A DNA stretch of 64,000 nt, taken from the NCBI RefSeq assembly GCF_900232865.1, contig NZ_OCTS01000004.1, forward strand, positions 240,780-304,779, given 5' to 3'. Below, one piece after another: positions 48,299 through 58,076 of this stretch. How positions within the stretch are numbered: the stretch's first letter is position 1; each line of letters starts with the position of its first letter. Under the pieces are notes generated by a model. That model was not told where the DNA came from. It did not search any database and saw only the letters and a program-made list of their open reading frames with translations. The DNA is from Corynebacterium dentalis (GTDB lineage Bacteria > Actinomycetota > Actinomycetes > Mycobacteriales > Mycobacteriaceae). The position numbers and the translations under genes were made by a program.

Positions 48299-50806
48299 GT
48301 GAGCGACGATACTAACGGCGGAGATTCCCTCTTCGACAAGATCGAGCCAATTGATCTCCAAGAAGAGATGCAGTCCAGCTACATTGATTACGCCATGAGC
48401 GTCATTGTCGGCCGCGCCCTTCCTGAGGTGCGTGACGGACTGAAGCCCGTACACCGCCGCATCCTTTACGCGATGTACGACAACGGCTACCGCCCCGAGC
48501 GCAGCTATGTGAAGTCCGCGAAGCCGGTTGCGGACACGATGGGTAACTTCCACCCGCACGGCGACTCGGCGATTTACGACACGCTGGTCCGCATGGCGCA
48601 GCCGTGGTCGATGCGATACCCGATGGTTGACGGCCAGGGTAACTTCGGTTCCCGCGGTAGCGATGGCGCTGCGGCCATGCGTTACACCGAGTGCCGGATG
48701 ACCCCACTGGCGATGGAGATGGTGCGCGATATTCGCGAAAATACCGTCGTCTTCCAGCCAAATTACGATGGCAAGACTCAGGAGCCAACAGTTCTGCCGT
48801 CCCGCGTTCCCAACCTGTTGATGAACGGCTCCGGCGGTATCGCTGTGGGTATGGCTACCAACATTCCTCCGCACAACTTGAACGAGTTGGCCGAGGCCAT
48901 CTACTGGATGCTGGACAACCACGATGCAGAAGAGGCCGAGGCTCTCGAAGCCTGCATGGCTCGCGTCAAGGGTCCGGATTTCCCAACCGCTGGTCTGATT
49001 GTTGGCGATAAAGGCATCGATGATGCCTACCGCACCGGCCGTGGTTCCGTCCGTATGCGCGGTGTGACCAGCATCGAGGAAGAAGGCAGCCGCCAGACCA
49101 TCGTCATCACGGAGCTTCCGTACCAGGTCAATCCGGATAACTTGGTCTACAACATTGCGGAGCAGGTGCGCGACGGCAAGCTCGCAGGCATCTCGAAGAT
49201 CGACGATGAGTCCTCCGACCGCGTCGGCATGCGCATCGTGGTTACGCTCAAGCGCGATGCGATCCCTCGCGTGGTGCTGAACAATCTGTACAAGCACTCC
49301 CAGCTGCAGACCAGCTTCGGCGTGAACATGCTCTCCATCGTCGATGGCGTGCCTCGCACCCTGCGCTTGGATCAGATGATCCGCCTGTACGTGGATCACC
49401 AGATCGACGTTATCGTTCGCCGTACCCAGTACCGTTTGGACGAGGCTGAAAAACGCGCCCACATCTTGCGCGGCTTGGTCAAGGCACTGGACATGTTGGA
49501 CGAGGTCATCGCCCTGATTCGTCGGTCCGCGACCGTCGATGTGGCACGCGAAGGCCTGATGGATCTGTTGGATATCGATGAGATTCAAGCCGATGCCATC
49601 CTGGCCATGCAGTTGCGCCGTCTGGCCGCTCTTGAGCGCCAGAAGATCATGGATGAGCTGCAAGAAATCGAAGAGACCATCGCGGATTTGAAGGACATCT
49701 TGGCCTCCGAGGAGCGCCAGCGCACCATAGTTCACGATGAGCTCAAGGAGATTGTGGACAAGTACGGCGATGAGCGGCGCACGCAGATCATCGCTGCAGC
49801 TGGCGAGGTATCTGAGGAAGATCTGATCGCACGCGAGAACGTGGTGATCACCATTACCTCCACGGGTTATGCCAAGCGCACCAAGGTGGATAGCTACCGC
49901 AGCCAGCGCCGTGGTGGCAAGGGTGTGCGCGGTGCAGAGCTGAAACAAGACGATGTGGTGCGCCACTTTTTCGTCTGTTCCACGCATGACACGGTGCTGT
50001 TCTTCACCAACTTTGGTCGCGTTTACCGCTTGCGTGCCTTCGAATTGCCAGAAGCATCGCGTACTGCGCGCGGTCAACACGTAGCGAACCTGCTGGAGTT
50101 CCAGCCGGGCGAGCAGATCGCTCAGGTCATCCAGATTCAGAGCTACGAAGACGCTCCGTACCTGGTGCTGGCAACTGCACACGGACGTGTGAAGAAGTCC
50201 CGTCTGACGGATTACGATTCCCCACGCTCCGGCGGTTTGATCGCCATCAACCTGAACGAGGACGACCGCCTGGTTGGTGCCCAGCTGTGCACTGACGAGG
50301 ACGACCTCCTGCTGGTCTCTGAAGAGGGACAGGCCATGCGCTTTACTGCCGATGACGAAACGCTGCGCCCAATGGGCCGCGCCACCGCCGGTGTGAAGGG
50401 CATGCGTTTCCGCAGCGAGGATCAACTGTTGGCGCTGACTGTTGTTCGCGAAGGATCCCAGTTGTTCGTGGCTACTTCCGGTGGTTACGGCAAGCGCACG
50501 CCAATGGATGAATACCCAGCTAAGGGCCGTGGTGGCCTGGGCGTAGTGACGTTTAAGTACGATCCAAAGCGCGGCAAGCTCATCGGCGCATTGTGTGTCT
50601 CTAACGATGACGAGATCCTGGCCATGACGTCTGCGGGTGGAGTGATTCGCACCGAAGTCAGACAGATCCGAAGCACCTCTCGAGCAACGATGGGCGTGCG
50701 CCTGGTTGATCTGGGCAAGGATGTGGAACTGCTGGCTGTGGACCGCAACATCGAAGAAGAAGTTGAGGAACACGCTGAAGCAAAGGCGCAGGAGAAGGAG
50801 AAGTAG
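48299..50806 (+). CDS. gyrA: DNA gyrase subunit A
   Basis: The 835-residue DNA-breaking subunit of gyrase. The catalytic tyrosine is Tyr129 in [10 protein letters not shown]. The quinolone-determining stretch reads [14 protein letters not shown], with Ser90 and Asp94 both unmutated, so no target-based quinolone resistance is visible. The C-terminal beta-pinwheel includes the GyrA box [13 protein letters not shown] start with AGAAAGGA upstream. Confidence 0.98.
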   Translation: MSDDTNGGDSLFDKIEPIDLQEEMQSSYIDYAMSVIVGRALPEVRDGLKPVHRRILYAMYDNGYRPERSYVKSAKPVADTMGNFHPHGDSAIYDTLVRMAQPWSMRYPMVDGQGNFGSRGSDGAAAMRYTECRMTPLAMEMVRDIRENTVVFQPNYDGKTQEPTVLPSRVPNLLMNGSGGIAVGMATNIPPHNLNELAEAIYWMLDNHDAEEAEALEACMARVKGPDFPTAGLIVGDKGIDDAYRTGRGSVRMRGVTSIEEEGSRQTIVITELPYQVNPDNLVYNIAEQVRDGKLAGISKIDDESSDRVGMRIVVTLKRDAIPRVVLNNLYKHSQLQTSFGVNMLSIVDGVPRTLRLDQMIRLYVDHQIDVIVRRTQYRLDEAEKRAHILRGLVKALDMLDEVIALIRRSATVDVAREGLMDLLDIDEIQADAILAMQLRRLAALERQKIMDELQEIEETIADLKDILASEERQRTIVHDELKEIVDKYGDERRTQIIAAAGEVSEEDLIARENVVITITSTGYAKRTKVDSYRSQRRGGKGVRGAELKQDDVVRHFFVCSTHDTVLFFTNFGRVYRLRAFELPEASRTARGQHVANLLEFQPGEQIAQVIQIQSYEDAPYLVLATAHGRVKKSRLTDYDSPRSGGLIAINLNEDDRLVGAQLCTDEDDLLLVSEEGQAMRFTADDETLRPMGRATAGVKGMRFRSEDQLLALTVVREGSQLFVATSGGYGKRTPMDEYPAKGRGGLGVVTFKYDPKRGKLIGALCVSNDDEILAMTSAGGVIRTEVRQIRSTSRATMGVRLVDLGKDVELLAVDRNIEEEVEEHAEAKAQEKEK

Positions 50807-50809
50807 CCC

Positions 50810-51490
50810 ATGACTTTCCACAGCCCCGGTCCGGACGGCAAAGATAAGGAAAGCTCTAACCCGTACAAGGATGGAGAGGTCTCTAAGGAAGCTGGGGCGA
50901 AGGAAGTGAAGGCTGCGAAGCCGGAAGCTGGTGCCAACCCAAAGAAGGCTGCCGCTCCGAAGGCTGCGAAGAGTTCGAAGGAGACTTCGAGTAGTGCCGC
51001 TGCCGCCTCTGCCGGCGAGAAAAAGTTGCCTGTAATGAACAGTCAGGAGACTGTGGCGGCCAAGGCAGATGTCTCAGCCGAGAAACCTGGTGTCCCAACT
51101 AAGAAGCCCGGTGTGATGGAGACCTTGCGGGAGTCAGCTCGAGTCACAGACCCGGAGGAGCGCACCCTTGCATATATCAACCCGCTCAGCGCGCTGAAAC
51201 TGGGCGCGTCGGTGAACGTGTGCCTGTTGGTGATCGTACTGGTGGCATCCGCCGTGATCTACGCGTTGTTGGGGATCGCAGGCGTGTGGGACAACCTGAA
51301 TTCTCTTCTCGGGGATCTCACGGGTATGGGATCGTTTGGCAGCGCAGAGTACTTCGGCATCGTGTTGACGGTGGGCATCATTGAAGTGATCATTTTCAGC
51401 TTGCTGGCGCCCGTTTTGGCAGTGGTGTACAACCTGTCTGCGAAGCTTGTGGGCGGGCTGCGCATCACCGTGAGCAAGCGCAGCGAATAG
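50810..51490 (+). CDS. DUF3566 membrane protein
   Basis: A 226-residue protein starting 3 bases after gyrA. A Lys/Ala-rich disordered N-terminus (about 1-110) precedes a DUF3566 domain with two membrane segments (about 130-155 and 185-210), including NPLSALKLGASVNVCLLVIV. Homologue by position of mycobacterial Rv0007. Function unknown, but invariably between gyrA and the tRNA genes in the order. Confidence 0.9.
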   Translation: MTFHSPGPDGKDKESSNPYKDGEVSKEAGAKEVKAAKPEAGANPKKAAAPKAAKSSKETSSSAAAASAGEKKLPVMNSQETVAAKADVSAEKPGVPTKKPGVMETLRESARVTDPEERTLAYINPLSALKLGASVNVCLLVIVLVASAVIYALLGIAGVWDNLNSLLGDLTGMGSFGSAEYFGIVLTVGIIEVIIFSLLAPVLAVVYNLSAKLVGGLRITVSKRSE

Positions 51491-51507
51491 CCTTTTGACC
51501 AGCCGAT

Positions 51508-51536
51508 TTGGTAAACACCTCAAGGCTGGGTAGAGT
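51508..51536 (+). promoter_or_regulatory. Candidate promoter of tRNA-Ile
   Basis: A TTGGTA -35-like element at 51508-51513 and TAGAGT -10-like element at 51531-51536 with a 17-base spacer, 15 bases before the tRNA. Motif match only. Confidence 0.45.
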
Positions 51537-51551
51537 ACTTTCTTGTTCGAA

Positions 51552-51628
51552 GGGCCTATAGCTCAGGCGGTTAGAGCGCTTCGCTGATAACGAAGAGGTC
51601 ACAGGTTCAAGTCCTGTTAGGCCCACCA
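51552..51628 (+). tRNA. ileT: tRNA-Ile (GAT)
   Basis: Full cloverleaf: acceptor GGGCCTA pairs with TAGGCCC, D arm GCTC/GAGC, anticodon arm CTTCG-CTGATAA-CGAAG with anticodon GAT, T arm ACAGG-TTCAAGT-CCTGT. CCA is encoded (51626-51628). Adjacent to tRNA-Ala after gyrA, the usual place in Corynebacteriales. Confidence 0.97.
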
Positions 51629-51652
51629 TTCGAACACTTCGAATGAAGATTC

Positions 51653-51725
51653 GGGGCATTAGCTCAATTGGTAGAGCACCTGCTTTGCAAGCAGGAGGTC
51701 AGGAGTTCGATTCTCCTATGCTCCA
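51653..51725 (+). tRNA. alaT: tRNA-Ala (TGC)
   Basis: Cloverleaf with acceptor GGGGCAT/ATGCTCC (one G-U pair), anticodon arm CCTGC-TTTGCAA-GCAGG with anticodon TGC, T arm AGGAG-TTCGATT-CTCCT. CCA is not encoded and would be added by the Cca enzyme of this window. 24 bases after tRNA-Ile's CCA, likely one transcript. Confidence 0.97.
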
Positions 51726-51732
51726 CAGCATC

Positions 51733-51769
51733 AAAGTGGCGAGGAACAGAAAAAGTTCCTCGCCACTTT
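51733..51769 (+). terminator. Terminator of the tRNA-Ile/Ala transcript
   Basis: Perfect 15-bp stem (51733-51747 with 51755-51769), 7-base A-rich loop and a T tract overlapping the 3' arm end. Confidence 0.9.
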
Positions 51770-51831
51770 TTCACTTGGCCCCGCAAGGCAGCGGGGTGGA
51801 GAAATGGCTTCGGGGAAGCAGCCACCACACC

Positions 51832-51847
51832 CATGACAAACGTCATG
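51832..51847. promoter_or_regulatory. Palindrome, possible operator of the decayed two-component locus
   Basis: CATGAC-AAAC-GTCATG, a perfect 6-bp inverted repeat with 4-base spacer, about 88 bases upstream of the ABC ATPase remnant. The spacing and sequence fit a LuxR/NarL-type response regulator site. No other feature explains it. Binding is inference. Confidence 0.4.
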
Positions 51848-51919
51848 CTCAAGTCGTGACGGATTACGTCCGCCACACCGCGTGCGCCGGGCGAAGCTGT
51901 AAAGCACGAATCCAGCTGC

Positions 51920-52340
51920 ATGCACAGTAGATACGGCAACCAAGAGGTTCTCTTCGGCCCAAGCCCCGCGAAGCAGTCGCGAAATGCAAGGTCAGCGTGG
52001 TTCTGCACACTGGTGGGCTGCTACCGGACCTTTCCGTCAAGGATACGATCCGCATGATCGCCCCCACCTTCCCCAAGCCCCGCGATGTGGACGAAGTGAC
52101 AACGGAAACCAACCTTACGCATCTCGCCAAGCAGGCCGTCAAGCGTTGTTCGGGCGGCGAGAAGCAGCGAGTCCGTCAGGCGCTGGCGATCCTCGGCTCA
52201 CCTGACCTGCTGATTCTGGACGAACCCACCGCTGGCATGGACCCGAACGCCAGATGAGCACGTGGGCAAGCGGGGAAGACCTGCCTGCTGGGGTCACCGA
52301 AGTAGTTCAAGATGGTGACCGCCTCACGTTCACGGTGCTG
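51920..52340 (+). pseudogene. ABC transporter ATPase remnant
   Basis: The N-terminal piece coding RYGNQEVLFGPS (from about 51929) is followed by a deletion that removes Walker A. A shifted frame (51988-52257) then codes LHTGGLLPDLSVKD, the signature CSGGEKQRVRQALAI and Walker B LLILDEPTAGMDPNAR, where it stops. The last piece, LPAGVTEVVQDGDRLTFT, is in a third frame. Missing Walker A and at least two frame breaks make it non-functional. First gene of a former ATPase-permease-kinase-regulator unit. Confidence 0.85.
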
Positions 52341-52671
52341 AACCTGAAAAGACATCTGCCTAATATCTCCAACCTCGTGTTTTCTATGTTTTCGCCCCTC
52401 CTGTTCTTTCTCTTGTTCGGGTCGCTACAGGATTTGGGGGGCGGAGATGATGAAGCACGGCAACGTCACTGCTTACGCGATGGTGGGCATGGCCGTCTAC
52501 GGCGGCATTACCGCAGCGGTATCCACGGTGGGAACCACTGTGGTGGAGCAGACCACAGGATGGGGGAGGCAGCTGGCGCTAACCCCGATGACTGGTTCCC
52601 AATTGCTGACTAGGTAATGCGTGGTCATCTTGTTCCGCGCAATGTTCCCCGTCGCGGCGGTGTCTCTGCTG
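52341..52671 (+). pseudogene. ABC-2 type permease remnant
   Basis: Pieces of one membrane protein lie in three frames: NISNLVFSMFSPLLFFLLFG (to about 52437), then MMKHGNVTAYAMVGMAVYGG from 52447 with a stop at 52615-52617, then VVILFRAMFPVAAVSLLV from 52621. The rest, several membrane segments, is deleted, and the frame fuses into the histidine kinase remnant. Confidence 0.85.
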
Positions 52672-53219
52672 GTCATCTTTCTGGAGTTTCAGGATGATCC
52701 ACTCTTTGCCACCTACATGCTGCTGGTGGCCAGTTCCTCTGCCGTGATCGTGCCTTTAGCCTTGGCAGTTGATTTTGGTGATGACCGAAAGCGCGACGAA
52801 CAGAACCTCTTCGTTCTCCAGGAGCGTGAACGATTAGCGCGAGACGTTCAAGATCTCCTGGGACACTCGCTGACCGTGATTAACCTCAAGGCAGAGCTAG
52901 CGCGGGCGGTCGTGGATAACGACCCTAAAGTGGCTCGCGCAGAGTTGGAAGAGATCGTGCATCTTTTCCGCACCGCCTTGGCAAAGGTGCGCTCCACAGT
53001 TACTCGTATCGAACGGCCAGACTTTGCTGGAGAGGTTTCTGCAGCTCAGCGGGCGATGGAAACCGCTGGGATACAAGCGGACCTGCCCAACCCAGACTCT
53101 GCCCAGCACATCAGCGGCGTGAATGCGCAGCTATATTCTTGGGTATTGCGGGAGGCCGTGACGAATACTGTTCGGCACGCTGAAGCGAGCTCATGCCGCG
53201 TTATCGTTACTGCAGATCA
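52672..53219 (+). pseudogene. DesK-type histidine kinase remnant
   Basis: The last one or two membrane segments (LFATYMLLVASSSAVIVPLA) and the HisKA_3 dimerisation domain remain, with ERERLARDVQDLLGHSLTVI. In active relatives the DVHD histidine is the phosphoacceptor; here it is Gln (codon CAA at 52849-52851). The N-box start LREAVTNTVRHA is kept, but the G boxes are deleted. The frame runs into the regulator remnant out of phase. Confidence 0.85.
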
Positions 53220-53656
53220 GTGCAAGGGTGGTCTCCGCGGCTTCCAGCGACGTGCTGAAGAAGCGTGCCCCGCGGGTGCGCTCGTTGATTGTCACCACAT
53301 TTGGCAGGCCCGGTTATGTGCGCAGAGCCCTGCAGGAAGGTGCCAGCGGGTTCATCGTCAAAGACACCCCGCCGGCGCAGCTGGCCGAAGCTATTAGACG
53401 GGTGGCGTCCGGACTGAGAGTGGTGGATCCCACGCTCGCTGAGGATTCATTGTTCACCCCAGCCAATCCTTTGACCGAGCGAGAAACCGAGGTGTGTCAG
53501 GTGGCACGACATGGTGGGAACATCAGCGAAATAGCAAATGAACTGCACTTATCTTCAGGAACAGTGAGAAATCACATGTTATCCCTGATTCCAAAGACGG
53601 GGACAGGCAATCGTCACGCTGCCGTGCGGGCCGCCGAAGATAATGGGTGGCTCTAA
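53220..53656 (+). pseudogene. LuxR/NarL-type response regulator remnant
   Basis: Only the second half of the receiver (LIVTTFGRPGYVRRALQEGA, KDTPPAQLAEAIRR) and the C-terminal HTH (PLTERETEVCQVARHGGNIS, SSGTVRNHML) survive. The phospho-Asp half is deleted. The GTG at 53228 could still start a 142-residue product with a DNA-binding domain, so limited residual function cannot be excluded. It converges on apbE with 13 bases between stops. Confidence 0.82.
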
Positions 53657-53669
53657 GCCACCACAGTCT

Positions 53670-54581
53670 CTACGTCCGCAGTCTCAGCGTCGCTCCGCCA
53701 CGCCCTGCTTCGTCGAGTACAGCATCGCCACGGGCAGCGACGTTCTCACGCTGATCGCAGACCACGCCGTAGCCCATGTCCCACTCCAGCATGGACTGAG
53801 CCAGATCTTGCTCGCCCACGAACAGAGCCGTCGCCCAAATGTCAGCCCAGGTAATCGACGGGCCGAACACGGAGATTGCCCCTTCGTGCTGGCTAACCTC
53901 CTGCTGGGCTGCATCGCTGAGATCTCCGAAGTCATAGGTGTGGGAGTCCACAGGCGTTGGCCGGTACAGGTGGTTGCCCCGCGCGTAGGTGCCCGAGGTA
54001 GCCACCGCGCCCTCGTATAGCGTGACCGTCCCTACCAGGGAATTCGGATCCTCGGCGCTTTCGATACCTACGGTCCACGGCCAGTGTTCATTCGCTCCGC
54101 CCACCAACACATCGCCGCCACCGTTCAGGCACCAAGTCAACCCGTCAGCCTCCAGTGGTTTAAGGTGCTCGCTGGCCACCTCCATGGCCAAGCCCTTGAC
54201 CAAGCCCGTGGGATCAAAGACCAGATCCGACCCTTCAGTCACAAACGCTTCGAAGTATCCCCGGGTCACCTCCTTGGCCTGTTGTGCCAGCTCAAAACAG
54301 GTAGCGACACGAGAATCCAGCTGGGACATGTCCTCGCGGCGGGCTAAGCGGTTAATGTCTGAATCTTGTTTCCATCGGGAGAAGATGGCGTCGAACTCCC
54401 GAAGAGTGCTCCACACGGACTCGGAGGCATCCACGAGACGCTGCTCGAGACCGGCCCGCCAATTCTTTTCACTAATCAGGCCGTAATTGGAGGTTGCTCG
54501 ACGAGCGGGGCGGATGTGCAGGGAAAACGGAAGGCCCATAATCTGTTCAACGGCGACAAAGGGCTGCATGGTGTGGTTCAT
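53670..54581 (-). CDS. apbE: FAD:protein FMN transferase ApbE
   Basis: Attaches FMN to Thr of target flavoproteins using FAD. The 303-residue protein contains FDPTGLVKGLAMEVASEHL, LNGGGDVLVGG and the metal-binding ITWADIWATALFVGE typical of ApbE. The ATG at 54581 is chosen, while an in-frame TTG at 54608 is possible. No signal peptide or lipobox is visible, so it appears cytoplasmic. No obvious flavinylation substrate is next to it. Confidence 0.9.
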   Translation of the reverse strand: MNHTMQPFVAVEQIMGLPFSLHIRPARRATSNYGLISEKNWRAGLEQRLVDASESVWSTLREFDAIFSRWKQDSDINRLARREDMSQLDSRVATCFELAQQAKEVTRGYFEAFVTEGSDLVFDPTGLVKGLAMEVASEHLKPLEADGLTWCLNGGGDVLVGGANEHWPWTVGIESAEDPNSLVGTVTLYEGAVATSGTYARGNHLYRPTPVDSHTYDFGDLSDAAQQEVSQHEGAISVFGPSITWADIWATALFVGEQDLAQSMLEWDMGYGVVCDQRENVAARGDAVLDEAGRGGATLRLRT

Positions 54582-54608
54582 GATGAAAATCTTTTCTAGA
54601 AAATCCAA

Positions 54609-54909
54609 AGAGAGGGTTTACAATCCGGCCTGGCTTCGTGCGGAGGATGACCTATGTACTCAACATGGCGCGAGACGGTAGGGAAGGGGATTGATAAAGA
54701 TTATTTCAACCCGCGAACCTGAGATAAAGCTGAGAATGAGTGGTGATCCTATCCCCATTTTCAGTGGAGTTTTCAGGCAGTAATCCTCTGAGATTTATGC
54801 GGTATGACCGGCGAAATTCTTGGAAAAGACGGGTAAAAATGAGGCAGCGACCGCGGAACGGAATCTGTGAGCAGGCGGCGGTGTCTTGGGCTGCGGTAAA
54901 TTGATTGGC
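54609..54909. other. Intergenic gap between divergent apbE and drrA-like gene
   Basis: About 300 bases, relatively A/T-rich. I see no gene, strong repeat or recognisable operator. It must hold the two divergent promoters. Confidence 0.6.
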
Positions 54910-55869
54910 ATGTCTCTCATTGAGCTTCGCGATGTACGAAAGATATATTCAGCTAAGAAAGGCGAGGTCAGAGCGCTAGACGGTCTGAACCTTAGCGTCG
55001 AAGAAGGCACCGTTCGTGGACTACTCGGCCCCAACGGTGCGGGAAAAACTACCACAGTGAAGGTGCTGACCACCCTCATCAAGCCCACCTCGGGGCAGGC
55101 CACCGTTGCGGGTCTAGACGTGATGAAGCAGCCGGATGACGTGCGCAAGATCATCGGCGCGTCGGGGCAGTACGCCACGATCGACGAGGAGCTCACCGCC
55201 CGCGAGAACCTGATTCTCATCGGCCGCTTGTTCCACCTCGGGGACAAGCGCGCCAAGGCGCGGGCGGACGAGCTGCTGGAGATTTTCACCTTGGAAAAGG
55301 CCGCGAACCGGCCAATCAAGGGTTTCTCTGGTGGCATGCGCCGGCGTGCTGACCTGGCTGCGTCGCTGGTCAATGACCCGAAGATCCTCTTCCTAGATGA
55401 GCCAACCACCGGCCTAGATCCGGCCGCCCGCTTGGCTTTGTGGGACGTGATTCGCGATCGAGTCAGCCGCGGCACCACCTTGCTGCTGACCACCCAGTAC
55501 CTCGAGGAAGCCGATGCGCTGGCCGATGAGATTAGCGTGGTGGACCACGGAAAGGTCATCGCAGAAGGCACCGCCGACGAGCTGAAGACTCGCGTGGGTG
55601 GGCAGCGCGTGTACGTCACCGTTGTGGACAACGACGATGTGGAGATTGCCCGACGTCTGGTAGCTGGCGTGGCCAACAGCGAGGACGCAGTTTCCGTACA
55701 GGACCGTACCGTGGCCGCGCAGGTGCACGACGGCACCTCGGCGCTGCAACTGCTGCTGGCAGGAGTAAAAGACAACGACATCGCAGTACACGATGCAGGC
55801 TTGGCACGCCCCAGCCTGGATGACGTGTTCCTGCAGCTCACGGGTGGAAAGGCCGGTGAAGGACAATGA
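54910..55869 (+). CDS. DrrA-like ABC exporter ATPase
   Basis: A 319-residue ATPase of the daunorubicin-resistance family. Walker A GPNGAGKTTTV, Q-loop near GASGQYATIDEELTA, signature FSGGMRRRADLAASL, Walker B ILFLDEPTTGLDP, followed by a C-terminal DrrA extension. ATG 54910; the earlier in-frame start at 54886 has no support. Overlaps the permease gene by 4 bases. Exports an unknown drug or lipid. Confidence 0.92.
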   Translation: MSLIELRDVRKIYSAKKGEVRALDGLNLSVEEGTVRGLLGPNGAGKTTTVKVLTTLIKPTSGQATVAGLDVMKQPDDVRKIIGASGQYATIDEELTARENLILIGRLFHLGDKRAKARADELLEIFTLEKAANRPIKGFSGGMRRRADLAASLVNDPKILFLDEPTTGLDPAARLALWDVIRDRVSRGTTLLLTTQYLEEADALADEISVVDHGKVIAEGTADELKTRVGGQRVYVTVVDNDDVEIARRLVAGVANSEDAVSVQDRTVAAQVHDGTSALQLLLAGVKDNDIAVHDAGLARPSLDDVFLQLTGGKAGEGQ

Positions 55870-56651
55870 GTCAATGGCTAAATGACGTGCGCGCGGTCAC
55901 CACGCGCAACATCATCCGCGCTAAGCGGACCCCCGATGTCATCGTGTTTGCAGTGCTGCAGCCCATCATGTTCGTGGTGCTGTTCAGCCAGGTATTCGGC
56001 GGTGCCATCAACGTGCCGGGTACGGATTACACGAACTTCCTGATGGCGGGCATTTTCGCGCAGACGGCCATCTTCGGCGCGACCTTCAGTGGCATGTTCA
56101 TGGTGCAGGACAAGAAGGACGGCCTGATCGACCGCTTCCGCACGCTGCCCATGAGCAACTCCGCTGTGGTGTTTGCCCGCACCTTCACGGACCTGCTGCT
56201 CAACGCCGTATCGCTGCTGGTCATGGTGCTGACCGGACTGGCCGTGGGATGGCGCCCGGATTCTGGCATCGGGGGATTCCTCGCGGGCTACGGCCTGCTA
56301 CTGATCTTCAGCTGGTCCTTCTCTTGGGTCCTGGTGTGGCTGGGACTGATGGTGAAGTCCGTGGAGGCGATGAACTCCGCGACATTCATGGTTCTGTTCC
56401 CATTGACGTTCCTCTCCAACGCCTTCGTGCCCAGCGACAGCATGCCCAAGGTGCTGCAGGTCTTCGCGGAATGGAACCCTGTGTCTTCGCTGGTGCAGGC
56501 CACGCGTCAGCTGTTCGGCAACCTGGGTGATGCACCCGTGCCTGATTCCTGGCCGATGCAGAACCCGCTGATCGCGGTGTTTGGCGGGATCATCGTATTC
56601 GTGGTGATCTTCTGCCCACTGGCTATCCGCCGCTACAACCAGTCCTCTTAA
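55866..56651 (+). CDS. DrrB-like ABC-2 permease
   Basis: A 261-residue membrane subunit with six segments. PIMFVVLFSQVFGGAINVPG, DRFRTLPMSNSAVVFART and FLSNAFVPSDSMPKVLQVFA are typical of DrrB. ATGA overlap with the ATPase gene. Its TAA shares the TTAA at 56648-56651 with the stop of the convergent GT87 gene. Confidence 0.92.
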   Translation: MSQWLNDVRAVTTRNIIRAKRTPDVIVFAVLQPIMFVVLFSQVFGGAINVPGTDYTNFLMAGIFAQTAIFGATFSGMFMVQDKKDGLIDRFRTLPMSNSAVVFARTFTDLLLNAVSLLVMVLTGLAVGWRPDSGIGGFLAGYGLLLIFSWSFSWVLVWLGLMVKSVEAMNSATFMVLFPLTFLSNAFVPSDSMPKVLQVFAEWNPVSSLVQATRQLFGNLGDAPVPDSWPMQNPLIAVFGGIIVFVVIFCPLAIRRYNQSS

Positions 56652-57964
56652 GCAGAGCGAGCTGGGGCAGCCTCGGCACGAACATGCCGAGGTGAGGCCA
56701 CCAACCACAGCACAACGAACGCGGCAATCATCCACCACATGTAGGCATTGCCCAGCACGTGCCAGAAAATATTCCACTCCTGTTCCACATTTCCGCTGGA
56801 GGGCGCGACTGTTCGGGGGGACACAGCGCAACACACAATCCCGCTGATCGCGAGGCCAGCCAGCAGCTTTAGCTGCGCAGGAGTCCACACACCCCCCGGC
56901 CGGGAAGCTGGATCATACCAATAAATTCCCAGTACCACCACGAACACCGCCACCCACACAAAGTGGTGATCCCAAGAAACTGGGCTGGCCAGCAGTCCGA
57001 AGAACGCGTTGACGCACAAAGCCAGCACCGGCAAGCCCCTGCGGAAAAGGCGGATCATCACCGCGACGGTGGCCACCAGCGCGATGCCCACCAAAAGTAG
57101 CCACCAGGCGGTGCCGGCGTCTGCAGTGCGCACGCCGAGGCGCCACAGCTCGCCATTGAACGACTGGTTAGAGGAATACCCCAGCCCACCAATGCGATCG
57201 GTCTTCTGGAGAGTGCCAAACCAGTAGCGCATAGAGGCGTCGGGCAGAAAGAGGAACCCAATACCGGTGGCGACCAGGGCAGATACGCCCATGCGAAGGA
57301 TCGAGGGGACGTCCTTGCGGAGCAAGAACCACAAGCCAAACACCGCTGGAGTGAGCTTGAACGCGGTGGCCAGGCCGGTGAGGATGCCGCGGAAACGAGG
57401 CGGCACCACGGTCGCATCCAACACAATCATCAACACCAAAATCAGGTTGACCTGGCCATAGTTCAACGTGGAAGCCACAGGCCCGAAGAAAATCAGCGCG
57501 CCCGTGAGGAAGACCACGAGCCAACGGACAGTCGTGGCGGGCAGGTGACCGAGATGAGTAAGCAGCAGCCAGACGATGCCAGCGATTGCACCGATGTTGA
57601 CGATTCCAAAGACCAACGATGCCCCGTGAGCAGTGAAAATAGTCAACGGGACGAACGCCAGCGCGGAGATCGGCGGGTAAGTGAAGGGCAGGAAAATGTC
57701 ATCGCTGATGAGGAAGGATCCGGAGTACAGGTCCTGGCCGTCCAAAAGTCGCTGTGCGCCCAGGCGGTAGACGTCCGTATCCAGGCGATAACGGATCCCG
57801 GTGGATGTGAACAGCGACCACGTCACTGCCACCAGCGCCAGCAGCGCGGCTACCCAGCGGAAAGCCACAGCGTTGCGGCGATCCCGCGAGATGCTTTGAG
57901 GGCTGCTGCCATGCGGGTCAGAGGCATCGCGAGATGTGACAGTGATGCGGCGGAGTTGGTTCAT
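56648..57964 (-). CDS. GT87-family (GT-C) alpha-mannosyltransferase
   Basis: A 438-residue membrane enzyme with about 10-12 segments. DUF2029/GT87 landmarks: LDTDVYRLGAQRLLDGQDLY (with the acidic residue after the first segment), LPFTYPPISALAFVPLTIF and LNYGQVNLILVLMIVLDA. Members use polyprenyl-phosphate-mannose to build mannan and lipoarabinomannan side chains. Which branch this makes is not known. Confidence 0.85.
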   Translation of the reverse strand: MNQLRRITVTSRDASDPHGSSPQSISRDRRNAVAFRWVAALLALVAVTWSLFTSTGIRYRLDTDVYRLGAQRLLDGQDLYSGSFLISDDIFLPFTYPPISALAFVPLTIFTAHGASLVFGIVNIGAIAGIVWLLLTHLGHLPATTVRWLVVFLTGALIFFGPVASTLNYGQVNLILVLMIVLDATVVPPRFRGILTGLATAFKLTPAVFGLWFLLRKDVPSILRMGVSALVATGIGFLFLPDASMRYWFGTLQKTDRIGGLGYSSNQSFNGELWRLGVRTADAGTAWWLLLVGIALVATVAVMIRLFRRGLPVLALCVNAFFGLLASPVSWDHHFVWVAVFVVVLGIYWYDPASRPGGVWTPAQLKLLAGLAISGIVCCAVSPRTVAPSSGNVEQEWNIFWHVLGNAYMWWMIAAFVVLWLVASPRHVRAEAAPARSA

Positions 57965-58076
57965 TCAGCGGCTAACTTTTCGATGTTTTTGTAGACGGAT
58001 CCACTTTATTCCATGCCCCGCCAGCGGGTTGTTTTCTACCCTTAGCCATGGGGTGATCCCTGGCCAGTGAGGCGCT

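Noticed and set aside
48248..50821. 857-codon open frame antisense to gyrA
   Set aside because: Same reason: complete overlap with gyrA, low-complexity product, no start signals.
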